Positions 47,178 through 55,435 of a stretch of DNA of 64,000 bases are shown in pieces. The DNA lies in assembly GCA_020073445.1 (NCBI GenBank), contig JAIQFE010000022.1, positions 35,704 through 99,703 of the forward strand, written 5' to 3'. Both the position numbers and the translations under genes were made by a program. The notes below the pieces were generated by a model. It saw only the letters and a program-made list of their open reading frames with translations. It ran no database searches and was not told where the DNA came from. This DNA is from Terriglobia bacterium (lineage in GTDB: Bacteria > Acidobacteriota > Terriglobia > Bryobacterales > Bryobacteraceae). The number at the start of each line of letters is the position of its first letter. Position 1 is the stretch's first letter.

Positions 47178-50100
47178 ATGTTGTCGGCACGCGAACCGCT
47201 GGAAGCATTCGATCCGCTGGTTCGTGAATGGTTTGCCGGGAAGTTCGCGGACGTAACGGAGCCGCAACGGCAGGGATGGCCCGAGATCCAGGCCGGTCAC
47301 GACGTACTGATTTCAGCTCCAACGGGTTCCGGCAAGACGCTGGCGGCATTTCTGACAGCCATCGATTCGCTGGTACGTCAGGCGCGCTCGGGCGAACTGC
47401 CGAACCAAACCCAAGTCCTTTATGTGTCGCCGCTCAAGGCGCTTAGTAACGACATCCACAAGAACCTGGACATTCCCCTGGCGGGCGTAGCAAAACTGTC
47501 CGCTTCGCAGGACATGGCGCTTGCTCCGATCCGAACCGCGGTCCGCACCGGCGACACGCCCGCGGCGGAACGCCAGCGTATGGGCAAAGAAGCGCCTCAC
47601 ATCTTGGTCACGACGCCCGAATCGCTGTACATTCTTTTGACGGCCGAAGGGCCGCGGAAGATGCTCTCGTCCGTGCGGACGCTGATCGTCGACGAGATTC
47701 ACGCGGTGGCGGATGACAAGCGCGGGTCGCATTTGGCGTTGTCGATTGCAAGGCTGGAAGCGCTGACCGGCGCGCCCCTTCAGAAGATCGGTCTATCCGC
47801 GACCGTAAGTCCCATCGAAGATGTCGCGCGCTTCTTGAGCGACCATGCGCACATCGTGCAAGTCGGGCATCGGCGCGCCATGGACCTGGCGGTGGAGGTT
47901 CCTCGCGACGAGTTAGGCGCCGTCGCCAGCATGGAGATGTGGGACGAGGTGTACGACCGCATCGCCACCCTTGCTCAGGAGAATCGGACGACGCTGGTGT
48001 TCGTCAACACGCGCCGCCTGTCCGAGCGCATTGCGCACAAGCTGGCCGAGCGGCTGGGCGAGAACGCCGTTCTTCCGCATCACGGCAGCCTTTCACGCGC
48101 ACTCCGTCTGCAGGCCGAGCAGCGTTTAAAGAACGGCGAGCTACGGGCGGTGGTCGCCACGGCATCCCTCGAGCTCGGGATCGATATCGGCACCGTGGAT
48201 CTGGTCTGCCAGATTGGTTCACCGCGTTCGATTGCGGTCGCGCTGCAAAGGGTCGGCAGGGCGGGGCACTGGGTCGGCGCATTGCCGAAAGGGCGTTTGT
48301 TCGCGACCACTCGCGATGAGTTGATCGAGTGCGCAGCCTTGGTACGGGCAATCCGCCGCGGCGAGCTCGATCGGCTGGAGATTCCAAAAGCTCCGCTCGA
48401 CATTCTGGCCCAGCAGATTGTCGCGATGTCAGCCTGCGAGGAATTTGCGGAAGACGATCTATTTACGCTGGTTCGACGAGCGTATCCGTATCGCGATCTG
48501 GACCGTTCTGATTTCGACGCGGTCGTGACCATGCTCAGCGAAGGCATCGCGCACTCTCGCGGGCGCAGCGGGGCGTATCTGCATCGCGATCAGGTGAATC
48601 ATCGTCTACGAGGCCGGCGGGGAGCCCGTCTGGCGGCCATCACCAGCGGCGGTGCGATTCCGGACACGTCCCAGTATCAGGTGATCGCCGAACCCGAAGG
48701 CACAGTGATCGGATCGCTGGACGAGGACTTCGCGGTCGAGAGCCTGGTCGGCGACGTTTTTCTGCTCGGAACGACGTCTTGGAGGATTCGTCGCGTGGAG
48801 GCCGGGCGGGTTCGTGTGGAGAATGCGAAGGGGGCCGCTCCGTCGATTCCGTTCTGGCTGGGCGAAGCGCCCGGTCGTACGCGCGAGTTGTCGCAGGAAA
48901 TCTCGACGTTGCGGGAGGAGGTGGGACAGGCATTCAGCCTGTCCTGGGCAGCCGATTGCGGTCTCGACCAACGCGGGTCAGAACAGGCTGCTGAATACAT
49001 CCAGGCTGGTTTTAAGGCTCTAGGCGCGATGCCCACCCAAGACACCGTCGTCGCCGAGCGCTTCTTCGATGAGGCAGGAGGCATGCAGCTGGTGATTCAC
49101 TCTCCGTTCGGCGCTCGGATCAACAAGGCCTGGGGATTGGCGCTGCGCAAACGCTTCTGCCGCACTTTCAATTTCGAGTTGCAGGCTGCTGCGACGGATA
49201 ACGGAATTGTTATTTCGCTGAGCGACCAGCACTCCTTCCCGCTCGACTTGGTGTTCAGCTTTCTGAAGCCAGCGACCGTCGAACACGTGCTCACGCAAGC
49301 CATGTTCGACGCACCCATGTTCGGAGCGCGCTGGAAATGGAACGCGGCGCGGGCTCTGGCGATTCCGAGATTCTCCGGTGGCCGGAAAGTCCCGCCTCCG
49401 ATTCAACGGATGCGCTCGGATGACCTGCTCGCCAGCGTTTTCCCGGATCAAGTCGCATGTGCCGAAAATCTGACCGGCGAAATCCGGATTCCCGATCACC
49501 CCCTGGTGAAGGAGACTATCGACAACTGCCTGCATGAGGCGATGGATTTAGAAGGACTGAAGGAAATATTGCACCGTATGGGCGAAGGCACGCTGCGAAC
49601 CGTTGCGGTGGATACGCGCGAACCGTCGCCTTTCAGTCATGAGCTGCTAAATGCCAACCCGTATGCGTTTCTGGACGATGCTCCGCTCGAGGAACGCCGC
49701 ACACGCGCTGTCCAGATGCGGCGAAGCCTGTCGGTTGAAGATGCCAAGAACCTGGGAACGCTGGATCCGTCCGCGATCGCGCAAGTGGCCGAAGAATCCT
49801 GGCCCGTGGTGCGCGATGAACACGAGCTGCATGACGCGCTTCTGACGCTGATCATCCTGCCGCCAGTCGAAGAATGGCGTGGCTGGTATGAAACGTTGCA
49901 ACGCGGTCGCCGCGCATCTCTGATAAATGGCCAGTGGGTAGCGACCGAGAAGCTGGACATCGCGCGAAGCTTGCCGGATGAGGCTGCGGTCGCTGCCGTT
50001 TTACGTGGTTGGTTGGATTCCATCGGTCCGATCACGCCCGCTGCGCTGGCGGCAAGGCTGTCTTTATCTCAGGAGGCTATAGACATCGGCCTAGCCAAGC

Positions 50101-51227
50101 TCGAATCCGAGGGCCTGATTCTTCGCGGCAAGTTTAGCGCTGACGACAACGAGTTCTGCCACCGCCGCGTGCTCGCTCGCATTCATCGCATGACGCTGGG
50201 CCGCCTCCGCAAAGAAATCGAGCCGGTGACCTCGGCCGATTTCATGCGATTCCTCGGCCGCTGGCAGCATCTCGCGCCGGGAACGCAGCTCCATGGAGCC
50301 GATGGGCTGTTTCAGGTCCTGCGCCAGTTGCAGGGTTATGAGATTTCGGCGGCGGCTTGGGAATCGAGCGTCTTGCCGCGCCGCATCGCCGACTACGATC
50401 CGGAGTTGCTGGACCGCTTGTGTCTGTCCGGAGAAGTCATGTGGGGACGGCTTTCGCCGCATCCCGCGCTAGAGACCGAAGGAGGCCGTCGTGTCCGACC
50501 CACACGCGTCGCGCCTCTGGCGCTATTCCTGAGAGAAGATGCGAATCGGCTCCTGTCGCCCGCCTCGAATCAGTTGCCGCTTCTCTCGCATCCCGCGCGA
50601 GACGTGCTGGTCGCTCTCGAATCGCATGGCGCGTCCTTCTTCAATGAACTGGTGCGCGCCACGGGTCGCCTGGCGAGCGAGGTCGAGGACGGTTTGTGGG
50701 AACTGGTGGCCGCAGGCCTCGTCACCGGAGACGGTTTCGAAAATGTGCGCGCGCTGATCGATCCCAAGCGCCGCCGCGGAGAAGGCCGTGGGCGGAGTGC
50801 TCGACCCCGCCACGCCGCCGGGCGCTGGGCATTGCTAAATCGGGACGCAGTCGCGACCGAGATCGACTTCTTCGCCACTCAGCTCTTGGACCGCTGGGGC
50901 GTGGTTTTCCGCGATGTGTTGTCGCGCGAGACTTTGGCGCCGGCCTGGCGGGATCTGCTCCAGGTGTACCGGAGAATGGAAGCGCGCGGGGAAATTCGCG
51001 GCGGCCGGTTTGTCAGCGGATTCGTCGGCGAACAGTTCGCGCGGCCCGAAGCCCTCGATTTGCTGCGGCATTTGCGACGCTCGGCCAAGACCGGTGAGCA
51101 GCTCGAGATCGCGCCGGCTGATCCGCTGAATCTGAGTGGCATCGTGCTTCCGGGCCCGCGAACAGGCGCGCTGACGCAGGTTCCCCTGCGTCTGCTCGAC
51201 GGCGTTCCGCAGGCTGTTGGATTCTGA
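47178..51227 (+). CDS. lhr: Lhr-type large DEAD/DEAH-box helicase
   Basis: A 1349-aa superfamily 2 helicase. The first RecA domain has Q-motif-like EPQRQGWPEI, Walker A SAPTGSGKT, LVTTPESLYILLT, DEIH (LIVDEIHAV) and SATV. The second has VFVNTRRLSERIA, ATASLELGIDIG and QRVGRAGHW. A winged-helix and beta-barrel Lhr core follows, then a long C-terminal extension with several winged-helix-like parts (about 900-1349), as in full-length Lhr (E. coli 1538 aa). Lhr helicases unwind DNA and RNA:DNA hybrids in repair. Around residues 580-615 an in-frame palindromic insert breaks the pattern. Confidence 0.9.
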   Translation: MLSAREPLEAFDPLVREWFAGKFADVTEPQRQGWPEIQAGHDVLISAPTGSGKTLAAFLTAIDSLVRQARSGELPNQTQVLYVSPLKALSNDIHKNLDIPLAGVAKLSASQDMALAPIRTAVRTGDTPAAERQRMGKEAPHILVTTPESLYILLTAEGPRKMLSSVRTLIVDEIHAVADDKRGSHLALSIARLEALTGAPLQKIGLSATVSPIEDVARFLSDHAHIVQVGHRRAMDLAVEVPRDELGAVASMEMWDEVYDRIATLAQENRTTLVFVNTRRLSERIAHKLAERLGENAVLPHHGSLSRALRLQAEQRLKNGELRAVVATASLELGIDIGTVDLVCQIGSPRSIAVALQRVGRAGHWVGALPKGRLFATTRDELIECAALVRAIRRGELDRLEIPKAPLDILAQQIVAMSACEEFAEDDLFTLVRRAYPYRDLDRSDFDAVVTMLSEGIAHSRGRSGAYLHRDQVNHRLRGRRGARLAAITSGGAIPDTSQYQVIAEPEGTVIGSLDEDFAVESLVGDVFLLGTTSWRIRRVEAGRVRVENAKGAAPSIPFWLGEAPGRTRELSQEISTLREEVGQAFSLSWAADCGLDQRGSEQAAEYIQAGFKALGAMPTQDTVVAERFFDEAGGMQLVIHSPFGARINKAWGLALRKRFCRTFNFELQAAATDNGIVISLSDQHSFPLDLVFSFLKPATVEHVLTQAMFDAPMFGARWKWNAARALAIPRFSGGRKVPPPIQRMRSDDLLASVFPDQVACAENLTGEIRIPDHPLVKETIDNCLHEAMDLEGLKEILHRMGEGTLRTVAVDTREPSPFSHELLNANPYAFLDDAPLEERRTRAVQMRRSLSVEDAKNLGTLDPSAIAQVAEESWPVVRDEHELHDALLTLIILPPVEEWRGWYETLQRGRRASLINGQWVATEKLDIARSLPDEAAVAAVLRGWLDSIGPITPAALAARLSLSQEAIDIGLAKLESEGLILRGKFSADDNEFCHRRVLARIHRMTLGRLRKEIEPVTSADFMRFLGRWQHLAPGTQLHGADGLFQVLRQLQGYEISAAAWESSVLPRRIADYDPELLDRLCLSGEVMWGRLSPHPALETEGGRRVRPTRVAPLALFLREDANRLLSPASNQLPLLSHPARDVLVALESHGASFFNELVRATGRLASEVEDGLWELVAAGLVTGDGFENVRALIDPKRRRGEGRGRSARPRHAAGRWALLNRDAVATEIDFFATQLLDRWGVVFRDVLSRETLAPAWRDLLQVYRRMEARGEIRGGRFVSGFVGEQFARPEALDLLRHLRRSAKTGEQLEIAPADPLNLSGIVLPGPRTGALTQVPLRLLDGVPQAVGF
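48924..48944. repeat. Palindromic element inside the helicase coding sequence
   Basis: GGACAGGC, 5 nt, GCCTGTCC is a perfect 8-bp inverted repeat in the coding frame. The neighbourhood up to about 49015 repeats AACAGGCTG and CCAGGCTGG motifs. The encoded segment QAFSLSWAADCGL looks unlike helicase sequence and sits between conserved domains. It resembles mobile palindromic repeats that insert in frame into protein-coding genes. Confidence 0.5.
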
Positions 51228-51234
51228 CCGGGGT

Positions 51235-51240
51235 TACACT
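51235..51240 (+). promoter_or_regulatory. -10-like box, 6 nt before a GTG start
   Basis: TACACT is followed by 6 nt (GGAGTC) and the GTG at 51247. GGAG lies inside the spacer, but only 2 nt from the start, too close for good ribosome binding. Confidence 0.4.
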
Positions 51241-51246
51241 GGAGTC

Positions 51247-51795
51247 GTGCGCCGGCTGTTACTGTCCGCATTCATCGCATCAGCGCTATTCGCGGCGGAC
51301 CCCGTTGCCGATAGCGCCCAGAAGAAGCTCGATTCGATTTCGGATCAAAAGCTGAAGCGGGGCGCCGTCGTCACGCTTAGCCCTCGCGAGATCAACGCCT
51401 GGATTCACGAGAAGGCCGTCAAGGCATTCCCCGACGGGATCCGCAATGAGCGGATTGACCTCGGACCGGGCACGACTGACGGGAACGCGCTGGTTGACCT
51501 GACGAAAGTCAGCAAAGCCCAGAGCAATCCACTGATCGCGCGGCTGATCGAAGGCGAACGGCCACTACGAGTGGCCATCCGTGTCGAATCCGCCAGTGGA
51601 CGGGCCACAGTTTTCCTCACCCATGTGGAGCTTTCCGGGATAGCAATCGACGGGTCGATTCTCGATTTCCTGATTAAGCATTTCGTTCAGCCTCGCTATC
51701 CCGACATCAAGATAAACGAGCCGTTCGATCTGGATTTCAACATCGATCACATTGAGATCCAACCCACGGGCGTGCGTGTCTTGATTAAGAAGTAG
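51247..51795 (+). CDS. Exported protein of unknown function
   Basis: A 182-aa product from the GTG at 51247, which begins a signal peptide (RRLLLSAFIASALFAAD). The mature domain is mixed alpha/beta: VVTLSPREINAWIHEKAVK, then LRVAIRVESASGRATVFL, and a C-terminal QPRYPDIKINEPFDLDFNID ending VRVLIKK. The pattern is reminiscent of SRPBCC/LPS-assembly-like or START-like secreted folds, but I cannot name a family. It ends in an 11-bp convergent overlap with hemG. Confidence 0.65.
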   Translation: MRRLLLSAFIASALFAADPVADSAQKKLDSISDQKLKRGAVVTLSPREINAWIHEKAVKAFPDGIRNERIDLGPGTTDGNALVDLTKVSKAQSNPLIARLIEGERPLRVAIRVESASGRATVFLTHVELSGIAIDGSILDFLIKHFVQPRYPDIKINEPFDLDFNIDHIEIQPTGVRVLIKK

Positions 51796-53140
51796 CGATA
51801 ATCCGAGCGGCCGCTTGCCGGCCCATGCGAATGCAATCCGGGATCCCGATGCCCGTATAAGCATTGCCCGCCAGATGCAGCCCCGGCACAGCCGATGCGT
51901 GCGATTCGATTTCTTTCAACCGAGCGCCGTGGCCGACGATATATTGTGCCATCGCCCGCGGCCAGCGGTAGACTCCGGTGAAGATCGGCGCAGCGGTCAG
52001 GCCCAGGATCGCCCGGAGCTCCTCGCGCGCGATCGCGATCAGCGCATCATCTGGCTCTTCGAGAACAGCGTCATTTCCCGAGCCGCCGAAGAAACACCGC
52101 AGCGTGATCTTGTCCGCGGGAACCCGATGCGGGAACTTGGTGCCCACGAATGTGCACGCCATTAGCCTTCGCCGTTCGGCCCGAGGAACCAGGAAGCCGG
52201 TGCCTGCGCGCTGCCCATCGAATTCGGACGCCCGGAACACCATCTGCGTGATCGCCGATGACGTGTAGGGAATCATGCGCAGCAGCGACGCCAGGCGCGA
52301 ATCGACGTCGCACAGCAGCTCTCCAGCCGCCCATGCGGGACACGCGACCACCAGGTGATCGGCCTCCATCCAGTCGCCCGTTCCTTTAGATGCGACTCGC
52401 ACGCGAAATCCACCCTCGCTCTTCTCGATCGCCTCGGCGGCTCCATGCACCACGTTCGCCTTCGCCGCGAGCCGGTCGACCAGGCATCCCAGGCCGCTCT
52501 TCAAAGTGCGGAACAAAGGCTCGGTTCTCTTCGCGCTGCTGCGAGCCGCCATGAGCGTGCGCGCCAGGCTACCCTTGGTGCGCTCCATCTCGACGAACCG
52601 CGGAAGTACGCTGGCCACGCTGAGCTGATCGGGATCGCCGCCATAAACGCCCGAGAGCAGCGGCTCGGCCAGGTAATCCAGCGTCTCGCGCCCGAAGTGA
52701 TCGGTCACGAACTCCGAAACACTGCGGTCGGGATGCGTCTCCGGTCCACGAAAAAACTCCAGGCCCATACGGATTTTCGTGCCCCAGCCCACCAGCGGCG
52801 ATGCCAGCATCGAGCTGGGCCGTGTCGGCACGAACATCGTCGTGCCCTCGGGCAGACGGACCAGCTTTCCGTGGCGCTGAATGTAGGTGACGCGCTCTTC
52901 GTCTTTCGAGCCGATGACGTCGCCCGCCAAGCCCAGTTCCTGGATCAGCTTCATCGCCTCCGGCTTGGCGGAGATGAAACTATCCGGACCGCATTCCATG
53001 ACGCAGCCTTCCCATTGGCGGGTTTCAATCACCCCCCCGACGCGCGGTTGTTTTTCGATGAGAGTATGGGGAATGCCGGCGTTCGCGAGATCGTAAGCAG
53101 CCGAAAGACCGGCAACGCCGCCGCCGACGATAATGACCAC
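51785..53140 (-). CDS. hemG: FAD-dependent protoporphyrinogen/coproporphyrinogen oxidase
   Basis: A 451-aa flavoprotein of the HemY/HemG type. The N-terminal dinucleotide motif is VIIVGGGVAGLSAAYDLANAG, shown here in parts: GGGVAGLSAAYDL. It continues with EKQPRVGGVIET, the central YLAEPLLSGVYGGDPDQLS and the C-terminal FAD site GLHLAGNAYTGIGIPDC. It oxidises the porphyrinogen late in haem synthesis. Protoporphyrinogen or coproporphyrinogen as substrate cannot be fixed from sequence. The start is GTG, 12 bp after hemE. The two form a haem operon that would serve the many cytochromes encoded around it. Confidence 0.93.
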   Translation of the reverse strand: MVIIVGGGVAGLSAAYDLANAGIPHTLIEKQPRVGGVIETRQWEGCVMECGPDSFISAKPEAMKLIQELGLAGDVIGSKDEERVTYIQRHGKLVRLPEGTTMFVPTRPSSMLASPLVGWGTKIRMGLEFFRGPETHPDRSVSEFVTDHFGRETLDYLAEPLLSGVYGGDPDQLSVASVLPRFVEMERTKGSLARTLMAARSSAKRTEPLFRTLKSGLGCLVDRLAAKANVVHGAAEAIEKSEGGFRVRVASKGTGDWMEADHLVVACPAWAAGELLCDVDSRLASLLRMIPYTSSAITQMVFRASEFDGQRAGTGFLVPRAERRRLMACTFVGTKFPHRVPADKITLRCFFGGSGNDAVLEEPDDALIAIAREELRAILGLTAAPIFTGVYRWPRAMAQYIVGHGARLKEIESHASAVPGLHLAGNAYTGIGIPDCIRMGRQAAARIIATS

Positions 53141-53152
53141 TTGCGCCTGCCT

Positions 53153-54190
53153 CTACAGCTTGAATTCGCGCACGATCTCGACGCACGCCTTCACGTTTTC
53201 GACCGGAGTTTCCGGAAGAATGCCGTGGCCGAGATTGAAGATGTGGCCCGGACGCGAGCCGGTGCGCTTCAGCAGCTCATGCACACGCATGCGCAGCTCG
53301 GGAAGCGGCGCGAACAGCACCGCCGGGTCCAGATTGCCCTGCACGGCCGACCGGTAGCTGATGTCCATCCAGGCTTGATCGATGTTGACCCGCCAGTCGA
53401 CGCCCATCACGTCGCCGCCGGCAGCGTGCAGCTCACGGAAGAAGCCTGCCGCGCCGGTACCGAAGTGGATCACCGGAACGCTGGCCGCGCGGATGCGCTC
53501 CAGCAGCGCTCGCGAATAGGGAGCCACGAAGCGCACGTAATCGTCCGGTCCCAGAGCGCCCACCCAGCTATCGAACACCTGAATGACGCGCGCGCCTGCC
53601 GAAACCTGCAGCACAGCGAACGCGCCCAGCACATCCACCAGCTTGCCCATCAGGCGGCGCCACAGCGTCTCGTCGTGGTACATCATCATCTTCGTCTTGA
53701 TGTAATTCCGCGACGGCCCGCCTTCGATCATGTAGCTCGCCATGGTGAACGGCGCGCCGACGAATCCAATCACCGGAACGCGTCCGGCCAGCGCCGTGAC
53801 CACCCGTTGGATCGATTCGCCCACGTATCCCAGGTCGTCGGTGTTCGAAATCGAGAGGCTGTCGATATCGTTCGAAGTCCGCACCGGATTTTCGATCACC
53901 GGCCCTTCGCCCGCGGCGAAGCGCAGCTTCAAACCCATCGGCTCCACGGGAAGCAGCAGGTCGGCGAAGATGATGGCGGCATCCACGTCCAGGATTTCCA
54001 CCGGCTGGAGCGTCACCTGCGCCGCCAGATCGGGGCGCTTGCAGATTTCGAGGATCCCATGATGCTGGCGGATCTCACGATACTGCTTCATATAGCGACC
54101 GGCTTGCCGCATGAACCAAACCGGCCGAACGTCGGTCGGCCGCCGTCGGCATGCGTCTAGAAAGCGGCTTGTCATTGGAGCCACGCGCAT
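53153..54190 (-). CDS. hemE: Uroporphyrinogen decarboxylase
   Basis: A 345-aa enzyme that converts uroporphyrinogen III to coproporphyrinogen III. The family signature PVWFMRQAGRYMKQYR is near residue 23, and other blocks are IIFADLLLPVEPMGL, GFVGAPFTMASYMIEG and VMGVDWRVNIDQA. The usual length is about 340-350 aa. The ATG at 54190 is preceded at 13 nt by AGGAG. An ATG at 54175 (MTSRF) is a possible alternative. It is the upstream gene of the hemE-hemG pair. Confidence 0.95.
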   Translation of the reverse strand: MRVAPMTSRFLDACRRRPTDVRPVWFMRQAGRYMKQYREIRQHHGILEICKRPDLAAQVTLQPVEILDVDAAIIFADLLLPVEPMGLKLRFAAGEGPVIENPVRTSNDIDSLSISNTDDLGYVGESIQRVVTALAGRVPVIGFVGAPFTMASYMIEGGPSRNYIKTKMMMYHDETLWRRLMGKLVDVLGAFAVLQVSAGARVIQVFDSWVGALGPDDYVRFVAPYSRALLERIRAASVPVIHFGTGAAGFFRELHAAGGDVMGVDWRVNIDQAWMDISYRSAVQGNLDPAVLFAPLPELRMRVHELLKRTGSRPGHIFNLGHGILPETPVENVKACVEIVREFKL

Positions 54191-54230
54191 CGATCTTGAT
54201 TAACTCCTATTGTTGCGGCTAAACGGTTGT

Positions 54231-54259
54231 GGGCGCTTTCGCCTGAAAGTGTAGCGCCC
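54231..54259. terminator. Hairpin between rbfA and hemE
   Basis: A two-part stem, GGGCG-CTTTC / GAAAG-(TGTA)-GCGCCC, lies in the 129-bp gap between rbfA (upstream on the minus strand) and hemE. There is no adjacent T-tract on the minus strand. It may end the rbfA transcript or lie in the hemE leader. Confidence 0.35.
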
Positions 54260-54319
54260 GGAAAGAAAGCTGGCTAGACCCGTTGGCCTGTTCCTTTCAC
54301 CAAGTTAGCACGGTTGGGA

Positions 54320-54694
54320 TCAGGAAATCGGGTTTTTTTCTGCCTTAGGCCGTCCGCGCCTGATTCTCTTGAGGATTTGGGGAGCCTTTGCCGCTAAAGC
54401 CGCCGGGAGATCGGCCTCGAAGTGCAATTCGGGCATGCGATAGAGCTGTAACCGATCGTTTAACTCCCGTTTTAAGAACGGCTTAGCGTGGTTGATTCCA
54501 GCCAGCGTTTCCGCCTGTTCCTGGGGCGTTCCCAGGAGGGAAAGCCGGATATGGGCATGGCGAAAGTCGGGCGAAACCAGGGCTTCTGTGATCGAGGCGC
54601 TCCCGACCCGGGGGTCAGCCAGCTCGCAATTGATCAGCTCTTCCAGTTCTTCCCGGAGGCTTTCGGCGACGCGTTCCTGCCGATGGGGGTCCAC
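54320..54694 (-). CDS. rbfA: 30S ribosome-binding factor A
   Basis: A 124-aa protein from the GTG at 54694. The KH-like fold blocks are ERVAESLREELEELI, LADPRVGSASITEALVSPDFRHAHI, given here as DPRVGSASITEALVSPD, and LHFEADLPAALA near the C-terminus. RbfA helps mature the 30S subunit. A TTG at 54709 would add five residues, but the GTG matches the family N-terminus and sits 6 nt after a TATCCT box, suggesting a leaderless mRNA. The usual nusA-infB neighbours are not present here. Confidence 0.88.
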   Translation of the reverse strand: MDPHRQERVAESLREELEELINCELADPRVGSASITEALVSPDFRHAHIRLSLLGTPQEQAETLAGINHAKPFLKRELNDRLQLYRMPELHFEADLPAALAAKAPQILKRIRRGRPKAEKNPIS

Positions 54695-54700
54695 GTCTTC

Positions 54701-54710
54701 AGGATACAAT
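54701..54710. promoter_or_regulatory. Overlapping divergent -10 boxes between rbfA and 54717
   Basis: On the plus strand TACAAT (54705-54710) is followed by 6 nt and GTG 54717. On the minus strand TATCCT (54706-54701) is followed by 6 nt and GTG 54694. The two hexamers share 2 bp, and only 22 bp separate the start codons, leaving no room for leaders or ribosome binding sites. Confidence 0.55.
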
Positions 54711-54716
54711 ACGTTC

Positions 54717-55403
54717 GTGAAAACAGCCGTGTTTTTGCTCGTCAGCCTGGCATCGGGGCTTTCCGCCCAGCCTCTTCGCGTCTATTCCGAATTTGCCAAG
54801 ATCGATGCCACGGGACGCGTCACCGCGCCCGCGGAGCCTCGCGAGATTCTCTCCCCGGCCATCGCCCGCAACGCGTTCTCGTCGTTCCAGGTGGTGGTGG
54901 ACGTGCCGCGAGGGACCCCCTATCAGCTCTACATCGCCCAGAACCCCGAGAATGCGGTGGCTGTGACTCTGTATCGCGAAAGCGGCGACAAGCTGGAGCG
55001 TGTCGAGCAGCCGGTTTCCGGCAACACCACACAAGTTTTCTGGATGGACCTATGGACGGCCCGCGATGCGCCGGTGGTGCGGATCAAGGTCGAGCCGCAG
55101 TTGCACGTGAACAACGATTGGGTGATCTACCCCATGGAAGCACGGGTGATGGAAGCGACGGTGAGTGACGGAATGAAGCCATCCGTTACCATCAACCAGC
55201 TTTCATGCGCAGGCTTCACGCCCTCAGCTTCCCCAGACGTCGGTCGCATGAACCTCCGCAACGCCCAGCAGGACGCAGCTCTAGCATCCGTGGCACCTCA
55301 GGAAGACATTCGCAAGCTGGGGGTCGGAACTTGCGATGCCCCGGTCTCCCATGACCCCGAGTGGTATCTGCGCGTCCGCGACTACCTGCTTCGCCCGCAT
55401 TAG
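54717..55403 (+). CDS. Exported protein of unknown function
   Basis: A 228-aa product from the GTG at 54717, which opens a signal peptide (KTAVFLLVSLASGLSAQ). The mature part starts PLRVYSEFAKIDATGRV and has an immunoglobulin-like beta pattern (SSFQVVVDVPRGTPYQLYIA, VFWMDLWTARDAPVVRIKV). The C-terminal third contains a Cys pair (NQLSCAGF, GVGTCDAP) and ends WYLRVRDYLLRPH. I do not recognise a family. The open frame upstream of the GTG is antisense to rbfA and is not used. Confidence 0.66.
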   Translation: MKTAVFLLVSLASGLSAQPLRVYSEFAKIDATGRVTAPAEPREILSPAIARNAFSSFQVVVDVPRGTPYQLYIAQNPENAVAVTLYRESGDKLERVEQPVSGNTTQVFWMDLWTARDAPVVRIKVEPQLHVNNDWVIYPMEARVMEATVSDGMKPSVTINQLSCAGFTPSASPDVGRMNLRNAQQDAALASVAPQEDIRKLGVGTCDAPVSHDPEWYLRVRDYLLRPH

Positions 55404-55435
55404 TGCCTTGACCACTTCCCGCCGATAAGGGGAGC

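Noticed and set aside
52355..54160. Long open frame (about 600 codons) on the plus strand
   Set aside because: It is antisense to hemG and hemE, which both have complete family motifs. The plus frame is His/Arg-rich and shows no domain, as expected for a shadow frame in GC-rich DNA.
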